Made by a program: the position numbers and the translations under genes. Below the pieces are notes generated by a model. The model saw nothing but the letters and a program-made list of their open reading frames with translations. It was not told the DNA's origin and searched no databases. This document shows positions 10,860 through 60,029 of a stretch of 64,000 nucleotides of DNA, one piece after another; position 1 is the first letter of the stretch, and each line of letters starts with the position of its first letter. Source of the stretch: Trichobilharzia szidati (lineage: Eukaryota; Platyhelminthes; Trematoda; Strigeidida; Schistosomatidae); the NCBI GenBank assembly GCA_944472155.2, contig OX235273.1, positions 86,050,793-86,114,792 on the forward strand, read 5' to 3'.

Positions 10860-13740
10860 CTTTCTTTCTTGGTCACCATTTATGTTATCATCCAGATCAC
10901 ATATTTTGATCGGGATAACTTGGTTTCCAGTTGAAACTACGGTAAAATTTCGCCACACAAACTGTGTAAACTGCAATTTGCTAACCACTTTGCTAATTGG
11001 CAGTTTGAATTATATCGCATAAGCTCACCTAACATGGATTTGTAATCTACCGCAGTGCCTAAATTTTACTCTTACATTAACCTACCATTTAGACTTTTTA
11101 GCACATTGCATCCTACATTGTACTGTAGTTTTCACTGTTTTCGTCCAAAAATGCGATTACTCCTGCGAATTTCCTAACCTTTGTTATTACTTTCACTTTT
11201 GTTGTTTTCAATGCTCAAGAGCTTATTTCGATTAAAAGTGGTATTATTTCTAAGTATTCTTTGTTTTTTGGATTCAAGCTTTATTAGGGATACCCTTTCA
11301 AGGAAATCCAGGTTATGTCCGCAGTGAAGTTAAACCTTCATTTCTACTCATAAAAGATTCGTTTGAACCTTTAACTACTGATCAAGCTTACAGTGCTCAG
11401 GTAATCTCAGCTGACAGTATCTTTATATCTACTATAACGTTTTTCTTACATTTGCTTCGCATTATGAAATTCATAGTTTATTTCAGATAACCACGTGGGT
11501 TATCCCGGTAACTTTTGGAAGCTTCCTATGACCACTACAAACTCATTTGGGATCCCCTCCTAGAATCATGACTTTCTCAAATTAGGAATTGTCTGAGTAT
11601 TAATAAAATGGCTCTTGGTTTTGAATCTTGATTTAATAGTCTGTGAGTTTATCTAAATCATATTTTTGGATACAGATGGGTTAAGTGAAGTATTCTTGAA
11701 ATTATCAAGATAACCAAGTTCGATGTTGTAAAACGCTTTTCAAAATATTTAACCTCACACCCCATCACAGAGATAAAAGAAAAGAAATGCATCTCAATAT
11801 TCTACACAAGAATTTAATATATTCAAAGAAATGAGTTTAAGATTTTGGAACATACTGATAGTTATCATTTATTTGACAACTAAAGCTATTGTCCATAGAA
11901 AGAATCTTTTTATATATTGGTTTCAATCCATGCATACTCTGACTTAATTATCTACGATCATTAATCTAACTGCACCGTAGTGAGAAAACAGTTTATATGT
12001 AAGTGAAAAGAAAAAGATTTTTTTTGGTAGTTCATGATCATTATGAAGAGAAGTTAAGATCTGGAAGGATAAGACTAAGTAAATTAGTTAAACACTGTAT
12101 GAAAAGAGAATGGAGGAAATTAAACCTCTTTTCTCAAAGTTTTTATTACATTGAAATACTGTTTCATCTGCTACAATCAAATTAATAAAGAAATAATTAT
12201 TCTAAATCTAACAAAGAAATTGGTTACATCCATATTGGTTTTGAAAAAAGGTACATTCTCGTAAAGGAAACAAAATCAGAAAAGAAAACAACATACGAGA
12301 ATGAATTTATTGACATTTCGAAAATAGAAACACTTCAGGGAAAAATGATTGAGCTACTTAAATAAAAAGAAAAAAGTAGTGTAGGGTTTTTCTATTCTCA
12401 AACTGAACAAACCTGTAATAACATAATACATGAACTAGTAATAGGTAGATGTGATTTTGTTTCTTGTGTAATTGTTTTTATAAGTGAATAAACTGGTGTT
12501 ATTCTAATGTGTATGTATATATATATGTATTTTTAGAAAAGGATGCAAGATATCTAAATTTTTGAAAGGTAGACTGAATAGTGAGCTGGAAATTCAACAA
12601 TACAACAGTTGATGTAACTCCTTGAGTGTAATCATAATCTACCAGATAAACAAAGGGGACTCTAAAGAAATTAAAACATGCTAATCATTTGAACTATATT
12701 TTTTAATGCAACTTAATGTTCATTACAAGGTTTGATAACTAGAATCATTATTGATCAAAACATACTGAAGTGATTGATTCGACTAAAAGACAAATGCTGT
12801 GTAATATTTGAAATTCCTAACTTGATTAGTTAGGCGGGTTGAATGAAAGAAAAGAAAAAAGGAGAATTATAAGAACAGAATCGATCTCAGTAAGAAAGAA
12901 TGGCAGAAATAAAACTTTATGAAGTACTTTGAAATAAAACTTGGGGGCTGGAGGGAAACACACACAAAGGAAATGAGATACATCGTCGAAGCAATATCCA
13001 GAAGGACGATTTAAATACTGAAAAAGGTTTCTTTTGAAGTAAGAAGATTATTTCATCTCACCGACATTAAGAGGGACTAAAAATATTCAAAAAAAAAATG
13101 AAATGAAATTATGTCATTAAATACTTCCAACGGATAAGCTTGTAATAAACTTTAACAGAAAGTATTAATTTTTAACCGAACAATTCATATAACCACGTTA
13201 AAGTGTTACTATGATTTCTTAAGGTAGGTAGACAATAATTAAATATGAAATGTTGAATCATACTAATTTTCGTATTGTGAAAAATTCTAAATCGCTTTGA
13301 TAAAAATAACAGAAAATCTATTTTGTATACATTGCTGATCATCAGGTCCTGTATCCTTCACTTTTACGCATATTTATTCACTTGAATTTAAACTCCAAGC
13401 CTAGTGAATTCATTTTCAAAACTACAGTGCTTACCATGACATCTAATTATGCTATACACGTTGAGGAATGATGTCAGTTTGTCAGAACCGATTATTAGAA
13501 GCATGTCATCTGGTAGTTTTCATGAAAGACGAATCTCCTGTTGTTTCATTCAGTAACTGGTAGATACTGTTGAAAATCAAGGAAATATAGTTGCGTTTTC
13601 CTATAACGTTGACCCATCGGTTCTAAGAGAGTAGATGTGGTGTTATCATGTAACACCTAATCATTCTTACTAAACTCCATGTGCTGTTTTACGCGCTTAG
13701 TCAGTTTCTTATTTAACCTGAAAGTACCGATAACAAAACA
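10860..13740. other. Non-coding stretch
   Basis: AT-rich, with short (TA)n runs near 12510. No frame looks like a conserved protein and no SERCA-like exon was recognised here, although the missing last SERCA exon could lie in this region. Confidence 0.4.
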
Positions 13741-13754
13741 CGAATAAAAAAACT

Positions 13755-13975
13755 GAATTATTGTTATTAGATGGTTGAAGGCAATCAGCAGGAAGCCTTC
13801 GACACAGGGTTTCATGTTTGTTGGCACTCGTCAGCAAGGTGTATCCGCAGTCTTGAAAAAACTCATGTTCCTTCTGAGATTCGCTCCCTTATCACAAAGT
13901 GCTGCAGTCAGAAACCTTACCGTTGCTGTGCACTACCCAGAATTGTTGTTATTAAATGATTGGAGGCAATGAGCA
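13755..13975. repeat. Repeat insertion flanked by ~36-nt direct repeats
   Basis: The 36-nt segments 13755-13790 and 13940-13975 (each begins GAATT and ends GGCAAT-AGCA) match at about 31 positions and enclose about 150 nt. The interior holds TTGGCACTCGTCAGCAAGG, a motif that partly recurs at 38510 (TTGGCACTCGTTTGCAATG), so it belongs to a dispersed repeat family. Neither open frame here resembles a protein. Confidence 0.45.
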
Positions 13976-13989
13976 CCATGATGGCTAGC

Positions 13990-16900
13990 CACCTAGCATG
14001 GTGGCCACCTTGTAGACTTGACTGATAGAATTCAGCCTAGAGCAAAGCGGACTGAGTTATTTATGAATATGCTCAAAAAGGGAATATTTTTAAATATGAT
14101 AAAAGTTAAGGCTATTTTAGGGAGAAAAGTTTTGCAGTTATATGGCTAATATGGTTGAGCTAGTGACTTCCGGAATGCGAATGTTTATGCGAGCAGAAAA
14201 GGAGTAGTGAATTGGCACTGAAGCTTGTTCGAGTGTGTACTTGTTGATAACAGGACCTAAGACACCTTAAGTATATGTCGGCAGGTCCGAAGTTTATTTT
14301 ATTAGCTCATTTTAAGCTATTTACTTTATCACTAGCTGTATTCTGGTTCTAGGAAGGTACACCACAGAAGACTCAAACTGGCCCAGGACTCAAATTATCT
14401 AAAAGAAATTGCAGTAATTAAGCAACCACGAGTAGTATATCCAGATGGTTTAAATAAGTGTATTATGCGCCACGACACAGTTACCAAAATCTCTAGAACA
14501 ATACTATCAGAAAACATTTTATACTGCATAGTTTTGGGGCTCGGAGTAAAAGAAATAGCACATATTTGCGTTCACCTGGCGGGAGTGTCTATTTCTGACG
14601 GAATGAATTAGTGAATATCGCTGAAAACAGAGTTTAGTCTACGCTTAGCTTTATCAAGAAGGTATCTAGCAGTATTAGAGTAGAGATGTGCCTACAGTAA
14701 ACACTGACTGTACTTTATTTGATTCCTTTTGTAATTACCAGTTTAAGATATTTATGTATTCTAATGCTTATGATTCAAATATTAATTGATGAAATGTATC
14801 CACAGGCTAAATGCATAGTAGCAAATGCATGATAACAATAGTTGTTCAGTCTATATGTGATTTATCCAGACTATTTTTGGAATAGTGCAAAGTCATGTAA
14901 CTTTTATGTGCAGCTGTGTTCAAAGATAGTGTTTCAGAAGTTTGTAACTGTATTATTTGGTGAAGTGTCTTTATCTATATTTACTTGATTTATTTCAATA
15001 TAAGGTAGCCTTTGGATATTTCACTTTTTATAGCAGTCATGTGAAAGCCTCCACCATACATGTACGACCAATGAGTATTCACTATTATCCGTATCTGATA
15101 GCAGGATGCATCAGTAGCGCAGTCATAAATCCTGCTAACACACTGTATAACATAATTACTAGAATACATTGAAGAAATTTGGACCACAGAATTAACAATT
15201 CATGGTGAATAAGCTTTATCAGAAGGTTGGACTTATATTAAATGCTATTCCTAACAAATGGCTTCGTCAGAACTTCTGTATAGTTCCTTTATTCCGTTTT
15301 ATTAAGAGTAAGACTGAGATATTGGAGCAGAATGCAGTTCCACGTTGGATACTTTATGAACTATAATCTATGAAATGTTTTCCACTGAATGATATGCCAT
15401 CTTTGTATGTTTAACATAAGAATTGTGATTTTTAAAAGCCTTTATCTTCTCCTTTCGTCAATCCGTTTAACTGAACACTGAATTATCTGCTTGCATTCGT
15501 GATGGTCACAGAGATTTACTGTTTTTCCTCCTTCAGAGTTCGCTTAATCTTATAGGTAAATTTTCTGCAGTTCAGAATATTTGTACATTAACGTAGCGAG
15601 CCAAACTTTCTATTGTATTTCTTCTGCATCGACTTATTAATTTCACTCATGTTAATAGCTTTTGATGTTCTCTACTACTGATTTATAGCATAAATTCGGG
15701 AGCTCTTTAGTTAAAAATTGTTTATGTTATACGAGCTTTTTTGGTACCATCTTTAGAAGAAACTCCAGTGTTAATGTGCCCAATTGTCAAGGTGTGTGTT
15801 TTTCATTTTTTAAATGTTTACATTATTCTGTATGTGGTTAATATTACCTACTGTGATACAGTTGTAAGTCAGATGATGAATGTTCAGCCGTTCTGTAGTT
15901 AAGGTCCTCAATGAGTGACAAGAATTTGTCATAGAAAAACAAACTATTATGTGTATAATCTAGCGTCTTGAAATTGCCTAAAGTAAGATGTATTTTTGAA
16001 TGAAGAAAATCTGCAAAAGAAGTTGTATTTTCAGTAAAGGAGTAATGTTTGTATTCTACTGAAGTCTGATCTTCTTACAGATCACTGATTGACAATAAAA
16101 TCGTAAAAAATGTATAAATCTAAAAAAATTCAGTGATTTTTTTCTTCTAGATTATTCTACCAGAGCGTATATTTCAGCTTCACTAGAATAACAAAATGTA
16201 ACGCAATGTAGTCATTGTAGGCATACAGTTTATCCCAAAAACGAGTGACTTCGTATTCATGTAGTGCAATCATACCTTAATCAGCTGTGATCAGTGCTTA
16301 ATAACTGAAAGAGACTGCACAATAACAGTGAAAAGACAACCACTTTTCACATGAGGACTGAGAGACACCTCACAGTTATGTAGTAATTATTTAGATGGAA
16401 AACTCAAAGAATCTTTCAAAGTAGCACCTAAACTTTAAGTTAAACAGTGAAGTGTTTAATTACTAGATTTTACATAGTTGATTGGGTTTCATTTTGAAAA
16501 TGTGATGCGGAAAGTTTTCTGATTAAAACTGCTGCAGCCTTTCTGATATAAACCAACAGATGCATAAGACCAGTCACATTTCCGATGGTGTTTATGTGTT
16601 ACAATGTGATATGTGATATTTATATTAGCGAAGTTAAGAGACTGAAGTGAGATTCGTGATTCTAACCACACAGACTACTATTCAGCTGACTTTATCTCAG
16701 GAAAATTTAATGATACGTCTTAAAAATACCTTTTTTGAATGAGGTAGGATTTACTTGTCAAGAAGATGGAGACCACTAAATAGGAGTCTGGAATCAGTCT
16801 TCAGAACCACTGAGTAAAGCTAGAAACATAAAATCCTGATTATTTTGGTAACTTATTTTGCTGAAAAAATGGAAGTATATTTCAAGAGGCATGATATCAC

Positions 16901-17354
16901 ATCAATACGTTATCATGATGTAAAGTCAAAATACCTAGCGATAATGTCAAACAAAAACACAATCGACCATCACCAGTATCTTCGATGAATATGACATTAG
17001 GGGCTGTCCGACAACTAGTTTATGCCCTATACACTACATACATTCTAAATAATGTTGTTTAGTCATAGCAGTTTCTGTTTACCTCTATTTCTCTATCTCA
17101 CTTACAAGTGTACAAGATACACATATAGGTGTGATTCACTTCCCCTAGAATATGCCTTCACCATAAATACACACTCATAATTTCTATTCACAGAAGGAAA
17201 AAAGCAAGACTAGAAATGGCACATAAAAGTGTAGTAAAGGATATAGTCAATAAACATCTGTTCAACACTATGTTCAAATAAAAATCGCACTTGTTAGTTA
17301 GAAAGAAGGATACTACCTAATAAAGAAAAAAAAATAAATTTATCTTGCACATAC
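13990..17354. other. Non-coding stretch downstream of the last placed SERCA exon
   Basis: By position this should be the last intron and/or 3' end of SERCA. I could not pick out the terminal coding exon. Two weak candidates with an AG in the right phase lie near 17210 and 17145, each giving fewer than 16 residues before a stop. Neither is convincing. Confidence 0.4.
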
Positions 17355-53169
<35,815 letters not shown>

Positions 53170-54648
53170 ACTTTCAATAAAATCAATAACACGAAAGTAG
53201 ATTTGTTCTTTTTGTTATTACTGTTATCTCAAACTATCAGTATTTTGTTTGCAAAGAAATTATGAGATAGTACCCTTCAAACGAATTCTGAAACTGTCAA
53301 AGTAAACAGCTGAGTTGATAGATTTATTTTATGATTAATTAAGAATATGTATGTGAATAAACTCTATGATGATTGAATGAACCCAACAAACATCAGCAGC
53401 AATAACAAAAGAACTCCGTTTGATTTTTCTGGTTACTTTGTTTTTATTATTACACTACTACTGTTTCTGTTATCAGTATTGATAAAACTGATGACGTTCA
53501 CAATGTGGATAGGTGAGAAATACTTTTCTTTCTAATTTCTTCCACTATTTTAAATATACCTACACACGCATGTAATCAGCTTTCCATAAGGCAAACAGCT
53601 ATACACTAAATCTGTATTTCCTACACTTACTGTTCTATTGCCTTGATTTGTAATGTTAACAAACTAATAGATGAAAAGAAGTCAAATAGGGGCTAACACA
53701 TATAGGCCTTTGTGTGTATCAGTTTTGTGCGTGTGTGTGCATGCTTAGCTAGCACAACAAATCCTAACAAACAGACGCACTCAATACGCTTATTCGCCTA
53801 AAATCGATGAGGCAATAAGTTAAACCAACTATTGGATTTCACATCCACTTACCAATGGGTGCAGTGCAACATAGTAATGTGAATAAACACATCACTGTGC
53901 GTATTTGTGGGCGGATAATTGAATGGTTATTTTTCCCTTCTAATACTAGACAATAGATACCAGAATTTTTAAGGCACCCAATCAATTTTTGTATTCACTT
54001 ATTGCATCACTTGTATGGATGCGTATGTGCATATGTTCGTCAAAGGAATATGCAGGGAGATAACTTGAGAATTATCATTATTATTATATAGTTATAACTG
54101 CGCAAAGAAAACTTCTTTTGGTAGTTCATATAACTAAACATCATAAAAAACAGTTTTGGTTCATACAACCTCTGAAATCAGTTAACTACTTTGAAATTAT
54201 CACACACACTGTTGTACACACATGAACACATGACTTGATATTACCACTGAAATCAATGGAATACCCGAAAAAAACCCATCTTAACATTTATCAAGAACAC
54301 CCCTCAACAAGTAAAAGAAATCGAAGTCAAGTACATTATTATGACATAATGTTGAAAATGGTCAAAGTTTTAAGATAAAACAAAGAAATTTGTCATTTGA
54401 CGTCCTATTTTTTTCAAAGGAAATGGAAAAGAAAAATGTGCATGATTTTGACTGTATCGTTCCAGGTCAGTTTAGGACAAATAGAAATAAAACAATAAAA
54501 TACAATCGGCACATAAGCAACTGCTATTTAATTGTTAAATATTCCTGAGATGATATACTGACTTAAACATCATACTACAAGAAGTGATAAGATTAAGTGA
54601 ATAATGTGATCCCTTCAATGTGAAAAGAAACAGTTAGCAGTAAAAAGT
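53170..54648. other. Region upstream of SERCA exon 1
   Basis: Should contain the 5' UTR and promoter of SERCA. I could not identify a TATA box, a 5' UTR exon or a splice-leader acceptor with confidence. No other gene seen. Confidence 0.4.
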
Positions 54649-56372
54649 ATTATTATTGTTTCCTTTAATTCCAAAGGAACATAGGGCTTCAGCCGTGCGT
54701 CTCCATTGCGTTCGGTTCTCTGCTAGAGTCTTTACCTGGCTCCAAGTCTGTCCACACATTTTCATCTCCTCTTCACATGACCTCCTCCATGTCACTCTTG
54801 CACTGACGAACAACTCGCCGCTTCCCCTCGGGTTCCATTGGAGCAATGGCTTGTCTAGTGATGTCAGTTGATGGTTTCCTCAGAGTATGGCCAATCCATC
54901 TCCATTTCCTTCTGCATATTTGTTTCACAATCGGTTCCTGGTTGGTTCGCTCCCAGAGATCCCTGTTGCTCATCTTTTCTGACCGGCCATCTGATCTTGA
55001 GTATTGAGCGAAGACAACTGTTAATGAATGTCTGTAGTTTGTTTGAGATGCTCTTTATGACGCGTAGTGCAAGTGTCTGATCCGTATAGTAGCACTGACT
55101 TCACATTGGAGTTGAAAATCAGGATCTTATTTTTGATGCTGAGTGCTGTTGACCTCCACACAGACTTGAGAGTAATGAAAGCTTGTCTTGCTTTTCCGAT
55201 TCTTGCCTTGATATCCTCGTCAGTACTGTCCGCCTGTATTTGAAACAATGCTTCCCAAGTAGGTAAAGGAGGTAGTTTCTTTCAGGTTCCTTCCATTTAT
55301 GCTGATTGCTGTCTGTTGTTGTTTCTGTTGGTGGTGTTGCCCAGGTATCTTCATTACCTCTGTTTTCTCTATGTTCACCTGAAGTCCTATTGTTGATGCT
55401 TCTTCTGCCAACTTGTTGCTTTTTGCTTGCATATCTTCCAGTTTGTGGGAAATCAGACATATATCATAGGCGAAGTCCAGATCCTCCAAGTTTCTTTTAT
55501 GAGTCCATTTTATGCTCTTTTCCTCATTGCCCACTGTTTGTCGCACTATCCAGTCTACTGCAATCAGGAAAATCATTGGCGATAGTAGGCAGCCAGCTTG
55601 TCTTACTCCTGTCCTCACTTCGAAGGGTTCCGTAAGTTCCCCGTTGTGGATTACTTGGCATGCAGCATTGTCGTATAGCTGTTGGATGAGATGTATAATT
55701 GTCGGTGGCACCCCGTAGTAGCGAAGTAGTTTCCAAATCACCTCTCGATCGACGCTGTCGAAGGCCTTTTCAAAGTCGATGAAGTTGAGATAGAGAGGTG
55801 ACTGCCACTCTAAGCTTTGCTCAATGATGATCCGTAATGTGGCGATCTGGTCAATGCATGACTTGTTCCTCCCGAATCCAGCCTGTTCCGGTCGAAGTTT
55901 TTCATCCAGGGTGGCATGTTTGATTCTCACCAGGATGATGCGGCTTAGTATTTTGCTTGGGATGGACAGGAGCATAATTCCGCGCCAGTTCTTGCATTGA
56001 CGTAGGTCTCCTTTCTTTGGTAGTTTGAATAAGTAGCCTTTCTTCCAATCCTCGGGTACTTTGCCTTCTTTCCACACCTTCTCCAGTAGTGGCGTCATCA
56101 AGCCTGCTGTTGTCTCCGGATCCATTTTCAATGCTTCTGCTGGAATTCCGTCTGGTCCTGCTGCTTTTCCAGCTTTTAACATCTTGATTGCCTTCAGGAC
56201 TTCTGATTTCGTCGGGGTGTTGGTGTTCACTGGTAGCTCTGTCTCCGTTGTTGGCATTGTTGGGCGCGTTGTAGGTGGCGGTCGATTTAGGAGTCTTTTG
56301 AAGTGTTCAGCCCAGTGTTTCCTTTGCTCCACTTCTTTGGTGAGTGACTTTCCACTGTCATCCTTCACCGGC
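54649..56372 (-). mobile_element. Long RTE LINE copy with mutated RT catalytic motif
   Basis: A 382-codon frame (56368-55220) covers the end of the endonuclease-RT linker and the RT domain: KAGKAAGPDGIPAEALKM, FIDFEKAFDSVD (motif A), RQAGCLLSPMIF (motif B with an extra Ala), and DFAYDICLI where motif C should be FADD. One catalytic Asp is thus replaced by Tyr. The frame then breaks near TGG, and the C-terminal part continues in other frames (EDIKARIGKARQAF, RRKWRWIGHTLRKP) to a (TAT)n tail at 54649. The endonuclease domain is missing. This is the longest open RT frame in the window, but it cannot be active. Confidence 0.88.
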
Positions 56373-56839
56373 TTAAGTTGATGAAACTATCTGGGATAGT
56401 CTTAAATTTGTCACTATTATCTTTAAGATTAATGTCTGCTTAGTATGAAATGTAGACGTCAGCTTTCGGAATGATTAATGACCATGTCTTTTACCAAGTA
56501 AGCTGCTGCACCCAGTAGGTACAGCGCTGGATCAATTACCCAGAAGTCCTTTCTTCCAAGCCTTCTGCAACACAAGCCATCAGTTCCCCTTCAGTCATCA
56601 TCCATTGCATAAACTTATTGCATTCATAAATCTTAGTGATATGGTTTATAGTATTCCTTTTTTCATTGTTAAGATACTGGTGACAGTTATTTTGTAGTCG
56701 CATTTCAAAATGACTGAATTCCAGGAAATCAGAGAACAACACAGAGAGAAGAGAAGTCAGGAATGAATGCAATAAATGCTGACAAACAACACTTGATATT
56801 TATGCAGTGCAGTAATAGAAAATGTTAATTGCCACATCC

Positions 56840-57960
56840 GCCACATGTCAAATGTCAAATTCACGGTTTTCTCTCAAGTCTTTCAGACCTCCTAACTGAT
56901 TCTGTGCTATTATTTCACCGAAATCATTTGAGTTTACATCTGAATTATCTATGGAACTAAGATTAGTAGCGGACGTCGTCGAAGCATCTGCACAAGGAGC
57001 CGACATGTAAACCTGAGACTGAGCACTTCGGTCCAATCAATCGACTGGAAAATCTAAAATTGAATTAAATTAGTAGCGGAATCATTAAAATTATAATAGA
57101 AGCGAACTACTTCACATATTTCCACCTGATCCAGCTTTTGAAGACGTGTGCTCAAGTTATATGTTGATCTAAAGGCATAGAAGTGGATATTTTTATTCGT
57201 TCACTTTCGCTTTTCTCTTTAGATGAATTATTACATGATTCATTTAATCCATGAGAAAAAAACATCCCACATTTAATGATGAAAGTTGATTGTTTTAGCA
57301 ACTACTGCCTTTGCAAGACTTTCCAATTCTAATTCACGTCAAATTTTTGTGCATACTTTTTTGCTTTTACGAACTTTAGCTCTAACAGCATCAGAAAAAA
57401 CAAATGACCTGCTGCGTATTTCAGTCAGTGAAGCTTTATAGTCCATCGCTTTAGAAGTAATGGGTCCTCTAGATACAGTTTCTAAAGTTTTCTCTCCTGC
57501 TACTTTGCCATTTGAATTTTTCTTCCAAAAGTAAACAGTGTTTCCTCTCTTTAGTAGGACTTTTCTCAACTGCTTGTAAACTTGCATGATCCTCTTGAAA
57601 ACACCGAGTTAATCAGTTTAACTTGACCTACAGACTTTCAGATTACTGTTGAGCCTGACCACTCTCTGATCAATATGTTCGTCCAGTACCAAGAAACTGT
57701 TAGACCTGATTGCGTACGTGGACTTCTGAACTACGTAAAGCATAGATTTCTGATTTGAAATGCTCAACTTCAGCTTCTAGCTTTAAGGTATACTCATCCT
57801 TCTTAGAATTTTTACTATTTTTACAACCAGTTAATTATGATGGTTGATCAGAACTTGATGCATTAGGTTTGCCACCTACACACTTTGAACATTGTACAGC
57901 TGATTAGCCGAGCTAAGACTCATTAAATATCTTATTGCAAAGCGATATTTGGACATTCTA
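56840..57960 (-). pseudogene. Degenerate retroelement ORF relic with coiled coil
   Basis: Several minus-strand blocks look protein-derived but are broken by stops and shifts: AVQCSKCVGGKPNASSSDQP (CxxC, near 57890), DEYTLKLEAEVEHFKSEIYA (coiled-coil-like, near 57780), an 82-codon basic block (57587-57339, starting MQVYKQLRKVLLKRGNTVYF), and SAPCADASTTSATNLSS (near 56990). Zn-finger plus coiled coil suggests ORF1 of a non-LTR element, but I do not recognise the family. Part of it recurs at 52.4 kb, supporting a repeat origin. Confidence 0.4.
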
Positions 57961-58623
57961 CAATTTAAGGGCCTATAATACCAATAAGGACTGAGCATAT
58001 TCACTAACAAGGAAGGGAATATTTACAAGAATACCACTTTCTGATTTCAAAGTAATGTCAACAGTACCAATACGAGGTAGTTTATCACCAGTAATGCTTG
58101 TAACTGAACAGGTAGTAGGGTTTACCTGGACGTGCTTACAAAGTGACAGTAAATCTTACTTAGAAATTATAGACTAAGTACTCCCAGTACCAAGTGTTAA
58201 AGAGTAAGACTTGCCTGAACATGTAGTGGGGATTTTCATGGGATGAGACGTAGCATTGTGAAATGCTGAAAGAGATAATGACTGTATTTTACCAGACAAA
58301 TCAGGAGAACCATATGAATCCTGACTAATAAAAGTATTCGAACTTCGGTAAACGGACTTCGTGTGCTCAATCTTACCATATTTATGGTACTAAGCGTCCC
58401 GGGAACGGTAGGTACTTCGTTAGTGAATCTTCCCATACGAAAAACATTTTCTGATATTCTTGCCGCTCGTCAAAAATTTATCACATGTGCATAACACTTT
58501 GTATTTCTGTTTATGAAACCACGCATTACCAGCTTTGGACAAAATTACATCATATATATATATATATATGGAAGATAGGAAGATATATCCGGTGAGGGAA
58601 TTGAAACATAGGTGTGAATGCAT
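57961..58623 (-). pseudogene. LTR-retroelement gag-protease relic
   Basis: One minus-strand frame, interrupted by several stops, shows a gag-type end with two zinc-knuckle-like motifs (KCFSYGKIH and YHKYGKIEH) in which some expected Cys are Tyr. Then comes TLGTGST (the aspartic-protease position, usually DTGS/T, here with Gly for Asp) and TSITGDKLPRIGTVDITLKS followed by ILVNIPFLVSE, a typical retropepsin body. This matches the gag-pro order of Gypsy-type elements. No RT follows. Confidence 0.55.
58551..58570. repeat. (AT)n microsatellite
   Basis: A run of alternating AT about 20 nt long. Confidence 0.9.
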
Positions 58624-58737
58624 AAAATAAGAAGAAGAAGAATATAAAATCCAATTAAAACTAAAATGTTTGTGATTATAATCTTAGTTAAATGTCAAGT
58701 GGCAAAGCAAATTAATGTCACATATAGAATAATTCAT

Positions 58738-58970
58738 GTCGTCGGTGGCACAGCGGTTAGGACGCTCGCCGATCATTCACATGGTCCGGGGTTCGATCCC
58801 CGGCCACCGACGCACTCCTCCCTTACCTCGCTAAGCCAGAAGTAATGTATGGAAGAGGAAAGGTTGGGCATGAGGCTAGCAACCCCATCCTGTAAAATAA
58901 ACACTGCTACAGAAACTTCAAGCCACTAGCTTGAAGCCCTATGTTCCACTGGGAAACGTGGAGGAAAACA
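58738..58970 (+). mobile_element. tRNA-derived SINE with clear target-site duplications
   Basis: Best copy of the family. The head GTCGGTGGCACAGCGGTTAG has GGTTCGATCCCCGGCC as a perfect B box, and its ends can pair like an acceptor stem. The body has AAAGGTTGGGCATGAGGC. Hairpin CTTCAAGC/GCTTGAAG (58916-58936) is followed by TTGAAGCCCTATGTTCCACT and an A-rich tail. ATAGAATAATTCAT flanks it at 58724-58737 and 58971-58984, an exact 14-nt duplication, so the insertion is fairly recent. Confidence 0.9.
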
Positions 58971-59291
58971 ATAGAATAATTCATAGGATGGATAGAACTT
59001 GAAAAAGGTGTGCAATTATAAGATTAGTAGACAAATTGAATAAAATAAAAACGTTACGTAATATTGTGTGAAATTTAATAGCATAGAATCTAATGTTGCA
59101 TAAAGAAATTGATTTAGAATGACAAGTGGAACAAGTGAAATAATACCGGGGACAATTAAAAATGAGAGTAGTAATAGTAACAATTGACGTAATAAGGAAG
59201 AGTATACAAATTGAATAGACAAAAATGAAAAAATGAAAAATTGGTAGAGCTAAAATATGATTGGGGATTACCATACTTTAGCATAGAGGGA

Positions 59292-60029
59292 TTAAGACCA
59301 TGAAAGTTGGAGGGGTTGAACGAACTTTTTCTGTACACAGAGATCGGGCTTTTCTGTTTCGATAGCCAAAGCTTCAGCAATACATATGAGTTGGGTACGT
59401 AGGGATTTGGGTAAATTACTCTTTGCCTTGTAGATGACTTTGAATGCGGAGGCTATAGAGATAGGGTGATCATTATCGACTAGATGTTCAATGATCGCGC
59501 TTCTTATTGCTCCACTTCCACCTTTTCGTAACCATGCAGGATAGTGTTCTTGCACCCTCTTGGACAAAACTCGTGTCGAACGACCGATATACCTAGCTCC
59601 ACACGAGCAGGTGAATTGATAAACACGCACAGAGTTGGTCAACAGCGGGATCTTGTCCTTCAGGTTATTGAACAATAATGGTCGACTAGTAAAGGCTATT
59701 CTCAGGGATGCAGCAGGGAATGTTCTTTTCACGGACTGTGATAAACTTCGTTTCATGATATTGGAAGCTGAGTCCCCTTTGAATTCCAAGCCCATGTAAA
59801 GTATCTTCTTGGGTACGGTTGATAAGTCACGCTTTTTAGGATTTGAATGTATATTCTTACCTATAAAACGTGGTGGAAATCCATTTTCTATTGGGATTTT
59901 CCTCAAGATGTATAACTCATCTTCCACAGTATCAGGGCTATATATGCGCCGAATACGAGTGGCAAGCGACCGGATCAGGTTTCGTTTTCGACCAATGGGT
60001 ACCCATAGACTCTCACCTTCTACCCGGAA
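59292..60029 (-). mobile_element. Penelope-like element C-terminal part with GIY-YIG domain
   Basis: Open frame without stops. It reads GESLWVPIGRKRNLIRSLAT, STVPKKILYMGLEFKGDSAS, then RVYQFTCSCGARYIGRSTRV, the GIY-YIG core (Y156 and YIG 166-168 of the fused frame), HYPAWLRKGG, IIEHLVDNDHPI and SAFKVIYKAK. The RT domain is missing. The frame is fused upstream to the end of an RTE ORF (see 60030-60870). It is the most intact GIY-YIG segment in the window. Confidence 0.85.

Noticed and set aside
58738..58810. Possible true tRNA gene
   Set aside because: The head has A and B boxes, but the same sequence continues into a SINE body with tail and target-site duplications, and the anticodon arm does not fold as a normal seven-base loop.
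59016..59274. Overlapping hydrophobic minus-strand ORFs
   Set aside because: Rich in Phe, Leu, Ile and Tyr as expected from AT-rich DNA; no conserved features.
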